In this document: piece after piece, positions 26,722 through 34,768 of the stretch
Layout: each line of letters starts with the position of its first letter
Position numbering within the stretch: position 1 is the first letter of the stretch
NCBI RefSeq assembly: GCF_019823065.1
Contig: NZ_CP081966.1
Location: 310,001 to 374,000 of the forward strand
Direction of reading: 5' to 3'
DNA: 64,000 nt
Source of the DNA: Pseudomonas mosselii
GTDB lineage: Bacteria; Pseudomonadota; Gammaproteobacteria; Pseudomonadales; Pseudomonadaceae
Notes under the pieces: model-generated
Told to the model about the DNA's origin: nothing
The model's database searches: none
What the model saw: the letters and a program-made list of their open reading frames with translations, nothing else
Made by a program: the position numbers and the translations under genes

Positions 26722-27590
26722 AGACTGCCCCGTTCGCCAAACTGCTCGCTCCACTGCTTGGCCTGGCCCTGCTGGCCGGCTGCAACAAGTCCGAAGACCC
26801 GGCCAAGCCTGCTGCTGCCTCGCCGGCCTCCAGCTACCTGGAAACCATCAAGGCCCGCGACAAGCTGATCGTCGGCGTGTTCACCGACAAGCCACCGTTC
26901 GGCTTCGTCGATGAAAGCGGCCGATACGTGGGCTTCGACACCGACATCGGCCGTCGCTTCGCCAAGGACCTGCTGGGCGATGAAAGCAAGGTCGAGTTCG
27001 TCGCCGTCGAGCCTGCCAGCCGCATTCCGTTCCTGCAGAGCGACAAGGTCGACCTGATCCTCGCCAACATGACCGTCACCCCCGAGCGCAAGGAAGCGGT
27101 GGACTTCACCAACCCCAACCTGCGCGTGGCGGTGCAGGCCATCGTCGCCGATGGCAGCCCGGTGCAGAAACTCGACGACCTGGCCGACAAGACCATCATC
27201 GTCACCACCGGCACCACCGCCGATATCTGGCTGACCAAGAATCACCCGGACTGGAAGCTGCTGAAGTTCGAGAAGAACACCGAGTCGCTGGCTGCCCTGG
27301 CCAATGGCCGTGGCGATGCCTATGCCCAGGACAACCTGATCCTGTTCAGCTGGGCCAAGCAGAACCCGGGCTATCGCGTGCTGCCGCAGTTGCTGGGCGA
27401 CGAGGCGCCGATTGCGCCGGCGGTGAAGAAGGGCAACACCGAGTTGCGTGACTGGGTGAACAGCGAGCTGGCCAAGCTGGGCGAGGAGAAGTTCCTGCTC
27501 AAGCTGTACGACCAGTACGTGCGCAAGGAACTGAGCGATGACACCAAGCCTGAGAGCGTGATCGTCGAGGGCGGCAAGTGGCAGGGTTGA
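26718..27590 (+). CDS. Cysteine-type periplasmic binding lipoprotein (CjaA-like)
   Basis: A 290-aa family-3 solute-binding protein. The lipobox LALLAGC predicts a lipid anchor, followed by an Ala/Pro linker. From KLIVGVFTDKPPFGFVDESG on, it resembles Campylobacter CjaA, a crystallised cysteine-binding protein: shared traits are LILANMTVTPER, the TGTTADIWLT segment, the NTESLAALANGRGDA region, and a C-terminal IVEGGKW. The match is from memory, not a search. It is the last gene of a four-gene operon with its permeases and ATPase. Confidence 0.85.
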   Translation: MKTAPFAKLLAPLLGLALLAGCNKSEDPAKPAAASPASSYLETIKARDKLIVGVFTDKPPFGFVDESGRYVGFDTDIGRRFAKDLLGDESKVEFVAVEPASRIPFLQSDKVDLILANMTVTPERKEAVDFTNPNLRVAVQAIVADGSPVQKLDDLADKTIIVTTGTTADIWLTKNHPDWKLLKFEKNTESLAALANGRGDAYAQDNLILFSWAKQNPGYRVLPQLLGDEAPIAPAVKKGNTELRDWVNSELAKLGEEKFLLKLYDQYVRKELSDDTKPESVIVEGGKWQG

Positions 27591-27600
27591 TTACCTGAAC

Positions 27601-27619
27601 GGGGCCGCACAGCGGCCCC
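27601..27619. terminator. Hairpin between convergent binding-protein and hydrolase genes
   Basis: GGGGCCGC and GCGGCCCC arms around a 3-base loop, in the 37-bp gap between converging genes. It probably stops transcription from both directions, although no long T-run is present. Confidence 0.6.
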
Positions 27620-27627
27620 CTCCGGTC

Positions 27628-28446
27628 TCAGCGATTTCGCGGCAACCAGTTCAACAGGAAATCATTCACCACCTGCGGATTCTCCAGGCTGGAGATATGC
27701 CCGGCGAATGGAATCTGTGCCGCCAAGCATCCAATCAGCTGCGCCATCTCCGCTGACTCTGTCGGTGGCCTTGGAATGTCCTGGTCGCCACAGAGCACGA
27801 TGGTTCGCTCTCCTGGCAGCTCACCCAGTCGCGCCAGCAGGTCTGGCCGGCCGAAGATCACCCGGCCCATCGGATCGAGGCTGTCCCGGATGGTTTCGGC
27901 GCTGCTTGCCTTGAGGTCCGCACGGAAGCATTCGCGCACCTCGGGCACCGTCTGGCCACCGGCATGGAAGAAGATCGGCACCACAACGTCCAGCAACGGG
28001 TCTATGAAGGCTCCCGCTTTGCTTGCCGCATCCAGCAAACCGAAATACTTCAGCCGCGTCGGCTCGGGCTCGGCGCCCAGGTAGGTGTCCATCAGCACCA
28101 GGCGGTCGACGCGTTCAGGGTGGTCAACGGCCAGCTGCGCGCCCCACATGCCGCCAACCGACAGCCCGACCAAGTGGCACTTCTGGATATCCAGGGCATC
28201 GAGCAATGCCAGGTGCTGTCGAGCCAGGGCAGCCATGTCGACGGTACTGGCGGGCGGAGCGGCGGAATCGCCGTGCCCCCACAGCTCAGGCACGATGACC
28301 CGGAAGTGCCGTGACAGGGCGTCGATCTGCGGTTGCCACATGGCGGACGACCACAGGTAGCTGTGTCCCAGCAGCACTGGGAAGCCCTGGCCCTGGTCGA
28401 CATAGCTCATGCGTGCTCCGTCTATCTCGATGAAGCGTTTGTGCAT
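27628..28446 (-). CDS. Alpha/beta-fold hydrolase
   Basis: A 272-aa hydrolase. The oxyanion region VLLGHSYLWSSAMWQPQ precedes the nucleophile elbow LVGLSVGGMWG with the catalytic serine near residue 96; the C-terminal histidine is in IPFAGHISSLENP. It resembles esterases and lactonases such as 3-oxoadipate enol-lactonase, but no pathway genes surround it, so the substrate is unknown. It lies just downstream of the acylase gene on the same strand, with a 47-base gap. Confidence 0.8.
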   Translation of the reverse strand: MHKRFIEIDGARMSYVDQGQGFPVLLGHSYLWSSAMWQPQIDALSRHFRVIVPELWGHGDSAAPPASTVDMAALARQHLALLDALDIQKCHLVGLSVGGMWGAQLAVDHPERVDRLVLMDTYLGAEPEPTRLKYFGLLDAASKAGAFIDPLLDVVVPIFFHAGGQTVPEVRECFRADLKASSAETIRDSLDPMGRVIFGRPDLLARLGELPGERTIVLCGDQDIPRPPTESAEMAQLIGCLAAQIPFAGHISSLENPQVVNDFLLNWLPRNR

Positions 28447-28493
28447 TGCGTGACCTCATGGATTGCGAGAGGGCCGCTGTGTGGCCCCGGTTT

Positions 28494-30857
28494 CTATCTG
28501 GGCACCAGCCGCAACGTGCTCTGCGCCGGAATCACTCCCATCCGCGCCTTGTGATAGCGCCCCTCGATATAGTCCTCGGCCTGATCGCCGTAATGCCGGT
28601 CGAACGGCACGCCACTCTGCCCGACGGGGTTGATGGTCAGCGCGGCGCCTGCGTCGGCGAAGTCGATCAACCGGCGGGTTGAAGGACCATAGGTCACCGG
28701 CCAGGGCGCCGGGCCGATCTTCGCCGACAGGTTGTTCGGCACCTCGTGGGTGCCGGGCGCGGCGAACGGGCCGACATTGAACAGCAGGTTGAGCGGCTTC
28801 TTCACCCCCAGTGGATGGTTGTGGGTGAGGGTGTGGGCCTTGCCCCATTGCCAGCTGGCCGGATCCTTGCCGAATGTCTCGCGCAGGTGCTTGAGGCTGC
28901 GTTGCCAGGCCAGGCGCACGATGGCGCCACGGTCGGTGCGTTCGCTGGCGCCGCGCAGGTTCCACCAGGGCGATGCCGGGTCCGCGGCCAGGCGGGGCAG
29001 GGCGGCGTCGATGGCGCGGGTGCTGATCAGCACCGGGAACCAGGTGTCGCCCAGCTCGTCGTGCAGGGCGGCGAACGCCAGTTCGTAGAGGAACTGGTTG
29101 AACAGCGTGGCACTGATGGAGTCCAGCGGATAGTCGCCGCGCCAGGCGGCCAGTTGCTCGACCAGCTCCTTCTCCTCGTCGCCCTGGGCGATATTGCGCA
29201 AGGTGCCGAGCAGCGGCGCCAGGGTGCGCGGGCCGTAGTCGGTGCTGGTGTCCAGTTGCAGGGCCTGGCTGTTCTGGGTGTCCCACTTGATGTCCGGGTC
29301 GCTCAACTGGCGATCGAGCTGACGACCGCGATCGGCCAGGTTGTAGTAGCCGGGCACGGGGATTGCGCCGGGCGGCTGGTAGTTGGCCGAGACGATGTAG
29401 CCGCTCGCCGGGTTCTCCTGCTGCGGATTGGCGCTGAACGGGTAGAAGCCCGGCTTGGCGGCCTGCCCGCTGGCACCATCGAGAATGAACGCCGGGTTGA
29501 CGCCGTCCGGGCGGATCGGCAGGCGCGCCGCCGCCCACCAGCCGATATCGCCCTGGGCATTGGCCCATACCAGGTTCAGCCCCGGCGCCTGGACCTTGGC
29601 GGCCGCCTCGCGCATCTTGCCCAGGGTGTCGGCGCGGTTGATCTGGTAGAAGCCCTCGAGTATCGGGTTCTCTGTTTCCAGGAACGCCCACCACATGGCG
29701 ATGGGCGTCGGGCCTGCGGTATCGCCGAGCACGCTGTTGACGATCGGGCCATGGGGCGAGCGGCGCAGGGTGATGCTGGCAGGTTCCGCGCCCTTGACCG
29801 CGATCTTCTGTTCGATCTTTTCCAGTGGCTGCCAGCGGCCATCGACCATCACCTGCTCGGGGTCCTGTGGGTTGGTCCGCTCCGCGATCAGGTCAACGTC
29901 GTCGTTCTGGAACATGGTCAGGCTCCAGCCGAAGTCGCGGTTGTGGCCGAGCAGGGCGAACGGGTTGAGCGCCTGGAAGTAGCCATACAGGTTGAACCCC
30001 GGCGCCGACAGCTCCGCCTCGTACCAGATTGCCGGCACGGCGAAGCTGATGTGCGGGTCGCCCGCCAGCAGCGGCCGGCCACTGCGGGTGCGGCGGCCAG
30101 CCACGGCCCAGGCGTTGCTGCCTTCGAACTGCGGGATGCCGGCATCGCCCAGGGCATCGTGACTCAGCCGCGCCAGCTGCTCCAGGCTGCGCCAGTCGGC
30201 GGCGGCCAGAGGGGTGGCCACGGCGCCGTCGGGCTGCCAGTCGAGGTCGAAAATCTTCAGGTATTCGGGGCCGAGCTGGTCGCGGATGTAGGTCAGCGCG
30301 GGGTCGGTACGGAATGCCGCGGCGAAGCTGTAGGCGAGGTAACCGGCGATGCTCAGGGTGTCCTCGGCGGTGAAGGGGCGTGGCGGGATGCCGAGCAGGT
30401 CGAACTCCATGGGTTTGGGATGGCCGGCCTGCCACTGGTTGATGCCGTCCAGGTAAGCCTGCAGCGCCTGCCAGGCCGGCGACTGGCGGTCCTGGCGCTG
30501 CGCCATCAAGGCCGCCTGGTCGCGGATGCGCAGGCTGCGGAACAGGGTGTCGGTGGGCAGCAGCTTGTCGCCCAGCACCTCGGCCAGCTCGCCACGGGCC
30601 AGGCGGCGCATGATCTCCATCTGGAACAGACGGTCCTGGGCGTGCACGTAGCCCAGGGCACGGTACAGGTCCTGCTCGTTCTGCGCCTGCAGGTGCGGCA
30701 CGCCGCGGGCATCGAAGCGCACGCTGACCGGCCCCTGCAATCCGCCGACGGCTACTTCGCCGTCACGTTGCGGCTGCTTGCCGCGCACGTACCAGTAACC
30801 GGTGCCTGCGGCGGCCACTGCGATCACCACCGCCAGCAAGGTCAGGCTGCGCTTCAT
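28494..30857 (-). CDS. Penicillin-amidase-family acylase, HacB-like (candidate AHL acylase)
   Basis: A 787-aa Ntn-hydrolase precursor. An N-terminal hydrophobic segment (MKRSLTLLAVVIAVAAAGTGYWYV) exports or anchors it. Self-cleavage should occur at QFEG/SNAWAV, making Ser247 the N-terminal nucleophile of the beta chain. LLAGDPHISF and FGWSLTMFQNDDVDL are typical of the family. The length (~790 aa) and close linkage to a spu locus resemble P. aeruginosa PA0305 (HacB), which degrades long-chain acyl-homoserine lactones. An AHL substrate is inferred; other N-acyl amides are possible. The start at 30857 has AAGGAG upstream. Confidence 0.82.
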   Translation of the reverse strand: MKRSLTLLAVVIAVAAAGTGYWYVRGKQPQRDGEVAVGGLQGPVSVRFDARGVPHLQAQNEQDLYRALGYVHAQDRLFQMEIMRRLARGELAEVLGDKLLPTDTLFRSLRIRDQAALMAQRQDRQSPAWQALQAYLDGINQWQAGHPKPMEFDLLGIPPRPFTAEDTLSIAGYLAYSFAAAFRTDPALTYIRDQLGPEYLKIFDLDWQPDGAVATPLAAADWRSLEQLARLSHDALGDAGIPQFEGSNAWAVAGRRTRSGRPLLAGDPHISFAVPAIWYEAELSAPGFNLYGYFQALNPFALLGHNRDFGWSLTMFQNDDVDLIAERTNPQDPEQVMVDGRWQPLEKIEQKIAVKGAEPASITLRRSPHGPIVNSVLGDTAGPTPIAMWWAFLETENPILEGFYQINRADTLGKMREAAAKVQAPGLNLVWANAQGDIGWWAAARLPIRPDGVNPAFILDGASGQAAKPGFYPFSANPQQENPASGYIVSANYQPPGAIPVPGYYNLADRGRQLDRQLSDPDIKWDTQNSQALQLDTSTDYGPRTLAPLLGTLRNIAQGDEEKELVEQLAAWRGDYPLDSISATLFNQFLYELAFAALHDELGDTWFPVLISTRAIDAALPRLAADPASPWWNLRGASERTDRGAIVRLAWQRSLKHLRETFGKDPASWQWGKAHTLTHNHPLGVKKPLNLLFNVGPFAAPGTHEVPNNLSAKIGPAPWPVTYGPSTRRLIDFADAGAALTINPVGQSGVPFDRHYGDQAEDYIEGRYHKARMGVIPAQSTLRLVPR

Positions 30858-30945
30858 CGAGACTCCTTGTGCACTCGAACGAGAAAATATGGTCCGATCA
30901 TCGGCGGATTCGCGAACTGAGCATAGTCCCCTGGAAGGAGTTTCC

Positions 30946-31497
30946 ATGTCCCTCAGCGAAAAACAGAAAATGCTGGCAGGCCAGCTCTACCATGCCGGCT
31001 GTCCCGAGCTACAAGCCGAACAGGCGGCCAACCGCCACTGGATGCACCGCTACAACAACAGTGTCGATCAGCCCAACGAGGCGCGTCATGGCCTGTTGGA
31101 GGAGCATTTCGGCAGTGTGGGCAGCGGCGTGGTGATCCGCCCGCCATTCCATTGCGACTACGGCTACAACATCAGTGTGGGCACCAACACCTTCATGAAC
31201 TTCAACTGCGTGATTCTCGACGTGCTTCCTGTGCGGATCGGTGCCGATTGCCAGATCGCCCCGGCGGTACAGATCTACACCGCCGACCACCCGCTGGACC
31301 CGGCGCTGCGCCGCAGTGGCCTGGAAAGCGGGCGCCCGGTGATCATTGGCGACAATGTCTGGATCGGCGGCGGGGCGATCATCCTGCCGGGGGTGACCAT
31401 CGGCGACAACGTCGTGGTCGGTGCGGGCAGTGTGGTCACCCGGGATGTGCCGGCGGGCGCGGTGGTGGTGGGTAATCCAGCGCGGGTGCGTGGCTGA
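30946..31497 (+). CDS. Maltose/galactoside O-acetyltransferase family protein
   Basis: A 183-aa left-handed beta-helix acetyltransferase of the Maa/LacA/NodL type. The N-terminal mac domain reads MLAGQLYHAGCPELQAEQ, and hexapeptide repeats follow with FMNFNCVILD, the catalytic histidine in TADHPLDP, and VIIGDNVWIGGGAIILPGV. ATG 30946 follows GGAAGGAG. It uses acetyl-CoA to acetylate sugars; the acceptor cannot be read. It diverges from the acylase gene. Confidence 0.9.
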   Translation: MSLSEKQKMLAGQLYHAGCPELQAEQAANRHWMHRYNNSVDQPNEARHGLLEEHFGSVGSGVVIRPPFHCDYGYNISVGTNTFMNFNCVILDVLPVRIGADCQIAPAVQIYTADHPLDPALRRSGLESGRPVIIGDNVWIGGGAIILPGVTIGDNVVVGAGSVVTRDVPAGAVVVGNPARVRG

Positions 31498-31503
31498 AGT
31501 GCG

Positions 31504-31533
31504 AAGCCCTGCGGGGTTGGCCGCAGGGCTTTT
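31504..31533. terminator. Terminator between acetyltransferase and immunity gene
   Basis: AAGCCCTGCGG and CCGCAGGGCTT arms with a 6-base loop followed by T bases, between converging genes. It serves the acetyltransferase gene and possibly the bacteriocin operon. Confidence 0.8.
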
Positions 31534-31535
31534 GG

Positions 31536-31811
31536 TCAGGCGGGCTTGAAGCCGGGTTTGCCGTTGGCCGCGCGCCATTCTTTGACGCGGTCGACGACGC
31601 CCTGTGGGCTGTCATCTGCGCCTTCGCCGGGGTAGTAGATCAGGTCAGAGCCAAATGGGTTTTCGATGATTTCTTCGAATTTGCATACCAAATCATCTTG
31701 ATACTGACCAAACGCCTTTCCCTTGAGGCCAGACCGGTTTTCGAAGAACTCTCCAATGAACCCGAGAAACTCGGCTTCCGTAAAATCTTCAAGTCGACTC
31801 TTGTTGATCAT
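31536..31811 (-). CDS. Nuclease-bacteriocin immunity protein (Im9/pyocin family)
   Basis: A 91-aa acidic protein with the colicin E-type immunity signature: DFTEAEFLGFI at the start, then GSDLIYYPGEGADDSPQGVV (the helix III face that binds the nuclease) and VKEWRAANGKPGFK at the end. It should bind and block the DNase domain of the gene directly upstream, with which it overlaps by ATGA. This protects the producer and its kin. Confidence 0.95.
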   Translation of the reverse strand: MINKSRLEDFTEAEFLGFIGEFFENRSGLKGKAFGQYQDDLVCKFEEIIENPFGSDLIYYPGEGADDSPQGVVDRVKEWRAANGKPGFKPA

Positions 31812-34021
31812 TCCTTACTCCTTTTGCTGTGGTGAGCGATATGTTGATGTGGGGTCATGACGACAATGTTATCCAAGCTATAGACCGCGCCACCTCTGGC
31901 TACCTCCTCGATATGATGGAGCTCAAATGTACCTCGCTTCCCCACACGTTCTTTTGCGGGAGCATGAGGAGCGCTGCCTTCTTCCACTCTCTTTTGATTA
32001 CTCAAGGTGAAGTGCTGTTTGAACTCTGGATCGGCCCCTACTTCCATCCAAAACGCCTCCCGCAGCCTATCGAAACTACTGAACCTGCGCCCCCTCAACT
32101 TATCCGCAATCCGTGAAGGAATCGGCGCGCCCTCTGGTGTGACTGCGGCCTCAAGAAAGCGATCCGGCGTCATCTGCCCGTAACCGCTGGCCACCCCGGC
32201 GATCTGCCGGGGATCGCGGAACATCACATAGATCGGCGACAGCCCCGAGTCGGCGGGGAAGACAATGACGTAATCGTCGATATGTGGGTCCGGCAGGGCA
32301 GGGAATGCGTTGATGTCCGGCTCGCGCTTCGAACTGATCGTGCCCGGGTAATGCTTAGTCAGATCCTCGACGATCGGCAGCGCGGGCGTGGTGCTGCCGG
32401 TCAGCGGGTCACGGGTGCCCAGGCTGCTCGGTGGCGTGGCCGGATGCCAGAGCAGCGTCGCACCGCCTGGGCCATCGGCGGTGAAGCTGTAACTCTCCAG
32501 GGCAGGGTCCCAATTGGCTTGGCGTACGCGGACATCGCGCAGAAGGCTGCTGCCATCGGTGCTAGCCAGGTATACCTCGGTCTGTTCACCCACTGGAACG
32601 GCGTTCATCCGTAGCGCCAGCTCAAGCGTCTGCCCGGCCCTGCGGTTGGCTTCAGCGGTCAGATCCGCGCCGGGAGTCATGTAGGCCAGCGGCACACTGA
32701 CGCCCATGCGCTCTCCATTGCCGAGTCGGGCCGAGTAGAGCATCAGGGACGCATACCGAACGGCGCCGGTCGCGGCGTGCGCCAGCAAGCGTGGTGCGGC
32801 TGACTGCAGCGCCTTTCCCAGCAGTTCCCAGAACGCCTCGAAGTACGCGATGGCACCGCTTGAACTCGCCAGAACCACTACGTGGCGAGTGCTGGCGACC
32901 CAGGCGTGGAAGGTGACAGGGGTATTGCTCGGCGTCTGTCCGCTGAGCATGGAGAGGTGTGTCTGCTCATCGAATGCGGCGTGGATGGCGTCATGGGCCC
33001 TCAGGTGCAGAGGGTTGTCGGCAGCCCGTCCCCATTGCGCATCGATGCCATAGCCTGTGCGCTCGAGCTCGACCCTGTCCCGCAATTGCTGCAGCTCCGG
33101 ATTGCGCTGGGCGTGTGGCTTGCGGTTCTGCTCGGTGATCACGGTGTCGAGCTGACTGCTGTCGAACTCGAGTGAAAGATTATCCTTTCGAGCGGCCGCA
33201 GAATGTTTATGGAGTGCATTCTGGGCGCGGATCAGGTCGGAGGTTTCCCGCTCCAGCTCACGAGCATGCTCGGCTGCGGCCTGGGCTGCGATGTCGTCAT
33301 GCTGGTGGCGCTGGAATGTGCTCAATGCGCCCTCGAGCGAGGCGCGCGCGAGCTCATGCTCAAGCTTACTGACGGAGAAGCGAGCGAGTTTCGTTTCCAG
33401 CCGATGGACCAGTTGAACCACCCGATCGCGTTGCGCTGCCTTGTACCTGGTATCGGTCAGCGCCCATTGCAGGCGAGCCTGGCGGCGACGAAGTTCATTG
33501 AGCTGGCGCGCCAGGCGCTTGGCCTCGAAGGCCGCGCGGTAGGCTTTCAGCCAGGCTTGACGAGGCGCGTGGGGGGCGTTCGGCTGCCGGACGACAGCAA
33601 GAAAATCTTTGAGTGGGCGATGCTCCGGGTCTGTGCCAAAGAAGCTGTTGGCTTGCTGGCGAGCCTGTTGCAACTGAGTCTGGTAGGTTGCGGTGAGCTG
33701 CCTGACGGCAGCGATCTGGCGCTCCAGACGCGCGGATTCGCTGAGGCTTGTCAGTGGGCCGGCGCTGGTCGCGATGGCCTGGTCGAGTCGTTCGTCCTGG
33801 GTAGCCTGCAGGCGCGCGTGGTCGGTGTGAACCTGTTGCTTGTCCGATTCGACCTGGCGGACCAGGTCAATTACCAGGTGGCCAGGGCGGAATGTCGATA
33901 CCAGTTGCAGCGGATGGACCCGTTGATGTCCCCAGAAGATCGGTGGGGTTGAACGGAACTGTTCTTCGTAGCGGTCTCTGACGTTGATAGGGGTAAGCTT
34001 GGTGTAGCCTTCGCGTGACAT
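31808..34021 (-). CDS. S-type pyocin / colicin-E9-like DNase bacteriocin
   Basis: A 737-aa toxin. Residues ~1-50 are a receptor/translocation start without a recognisable signal peptide. Residues ~55-340 are rich in Gln, Arg, Leu and Ala, probably a long coiled coil. Around 380-410 a hydrophobic stretch (VVVLASSSGAIAYFEAFW) occurs. A pyocin-S translocation domain lies around 430-590. The C-terminal DNase (about 610-737) has IPSRIADKLRGRRFSSFDRLREAFW and an H-N-H core ELHHIEEVARGG then TPHQHIAHH, with His702/703, 727 and 731 at the colicin E9 catalytic and metal positions. The immunity gene overlaps its stop. No lysis gene is seen, as is usual for pyocins. Confidence 0.93.
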   Translation of the reverse strand: MSREGYTKLTPINVRDRYEEQFRSTPPIFWGHQRVHPLQLVSTFRPGHLVIDLVRQVESDKQQVHTDHARLQATQDERLDQAIATSAGPLTSLSESARLERQIAAVRQLTATYQTQLQQARQQANSFFGTDPEHRPLKDFLAVVRQPNAPHAPRQAWLKAYRAAFEAKRLARQLNELRRRQARLQWALTDTRYKAAQRDRVVQLVHRLETKLARFSVSKLEHELARASLEGALSTFQRHQHDDIAAQAAAEHARELERETSDLIRAQNALHKHSAAARKDNLSLEFDSSQLDTVITEQNRKPHAQRNPELQQLRDRVELERTGYGIDAQWGRAADNPLHLRAHDAIHAAFDEQTHLSMLSGQTPSNTPVTFHAWVASTRHVVVLASSSGAIAYFEAFWELLGKALQSAAPRLLAHAATGAVRYASLMLYSARLGNGERMGVSVPLAYMTPGADLTAEANRRAGQTLELALRMNAVPVGEQTEVYLASTDGSSLLRDVRVRQANWDPALESYSFTADGPGGATLLWHPATPPSSLGTRDPLTGSTTPALPIVEDLTKHYPGTISSKREPDINAFPALPDPHIDDYVIVFPADSGLSPIYVMFRDPRQIAGVASGYGQMTPDRFLEAAVTPEGAPIPSRIADKLRGRRFSSFDRLREAFWMEVGADPEFKQHFTLSNQKRVEEGSAPHAPAKERVGKRGTFELHHIEEVARGGAVYSLDNIVVMTPHQHIAHHSKRSKE

Positions 34022-34086
34022 ACAGTTCTCCTTGTTCTGTATGTCGCTACCCTAGGGAGTCTCTGGGATGAGGCTGCGGTAGTGGG

Positions 34087-34656
34087 CTATTGGCCTGGCC
34101 CACTGCTCCACGGGCAATAGCAGCCGACCGCCAAGGTGTTGGAGGCCTGCACCCGACGCCCTTCTTCCAGCGCCTTGAGGATCGGCTCGATGAAACTATT
34201 GCTCGAGTTGCACACCGCACCTTCGCTGTAGGGGCCGAAGTAGGCGAGGTTGCCGTCGTGGTCCCAGATCGCCACGGCGGGACTTGCGGGCAGGTGCTCG
34301 CTGCCGGGCAGGCTGGCCAGGGGCTTCAGCGCTCCCAGGTTGGCCGGCAGTCGGCCGTGGCTGCCAGGTTTTTGCACGACATGGAAGCTGACCCCGAGCG
34401 GCGCGAAGCGCTCGAACAGCTCGCCCAGGTGCTGCTGGTTGCCGACGTTGCAGGGGCAGGCCGGGTCCCAGAAGTGCACCACGCGGATCGGGCCCGGACC
34501 TGCCAGTTCGGGGGGCAGGCGCAGCTGGCTGCCGTCGAAGAAGGTGGTCTGGTTGTCGAAGGTGCGCAGGTAGCGGGACTGGAAGCTGTCGTAGGCCCAC
34601 CAGAGGGTGGTGGCGCAGAGCAGCAGTGCAAGTAATGTGATAAATCGCTTCGCCAT
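34087..34656 (-). CDS. Thioredoxin-like membrane-anchored protein (probably DUF6436)
   Basis: A 189-aa protein with one N-terminal membrane anchor (ITLLALLLCATTLWWAYDSF). The periplasmic part has a thioredoxin-type strand followed by a redox-like motif: VVHFWDPACPCNVGNQQHL, where CPC replaces the usual CxxC. Two further cysteines lie in AVGCYCPWSS near the C-terminus. The start at 34656 is preferred to 34680, although neither has a strong ribosome binding site. A role in periplasmic thiol chemistry is suggested by fold only. The 65-bp gap before it (34022-34086) shows no clear bacteriocin promoter element. Confidence 0.65.
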   Translation of the reverse strand: MAKRFITLLALLLCATTLWWAYDSFQSRYLRTFDNQTTFFDGSQLRLPPELAGPGPIRVVHFWDPACPCNVGNQQHLGELFERFAPLGVSFHVVQKPGSHGRLPANLGALKPLASLPGSEHLPASPAVAIWDHDGNLAYFGPYSEGAVCNSSNSFIEPILKALEEGRRVQASNTLAVGCYCPWSSGPGQ

Positions 34657-34768
34657 GGGGGCCTTGGCACGAGGTCGCATTGTTCATCGGAGGAGGGGCC
34701 AAGCTTGCCATGGCGCGGCGCAGAGCTGAATATCGCAGATCAATACTTGCTTCACACTGGATGTACCG

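Noticed and set aside
28746..30920. 724-aa frame opposite the acylase gene
   Set aside because: Antisense shadow of a gene with a clear Ntn-hydrolase product.
33203..33952. 249-aa frame opposite the bacteriocin helical region
   Set aside because: Lies inside the bacteriocin gene on the other strand without a ribosome site or family match.
34035..34052. Possible LexA box before the bacteriocin gene
   Set aside because: Only the CTGTAT half is present; the matching second half is missing.
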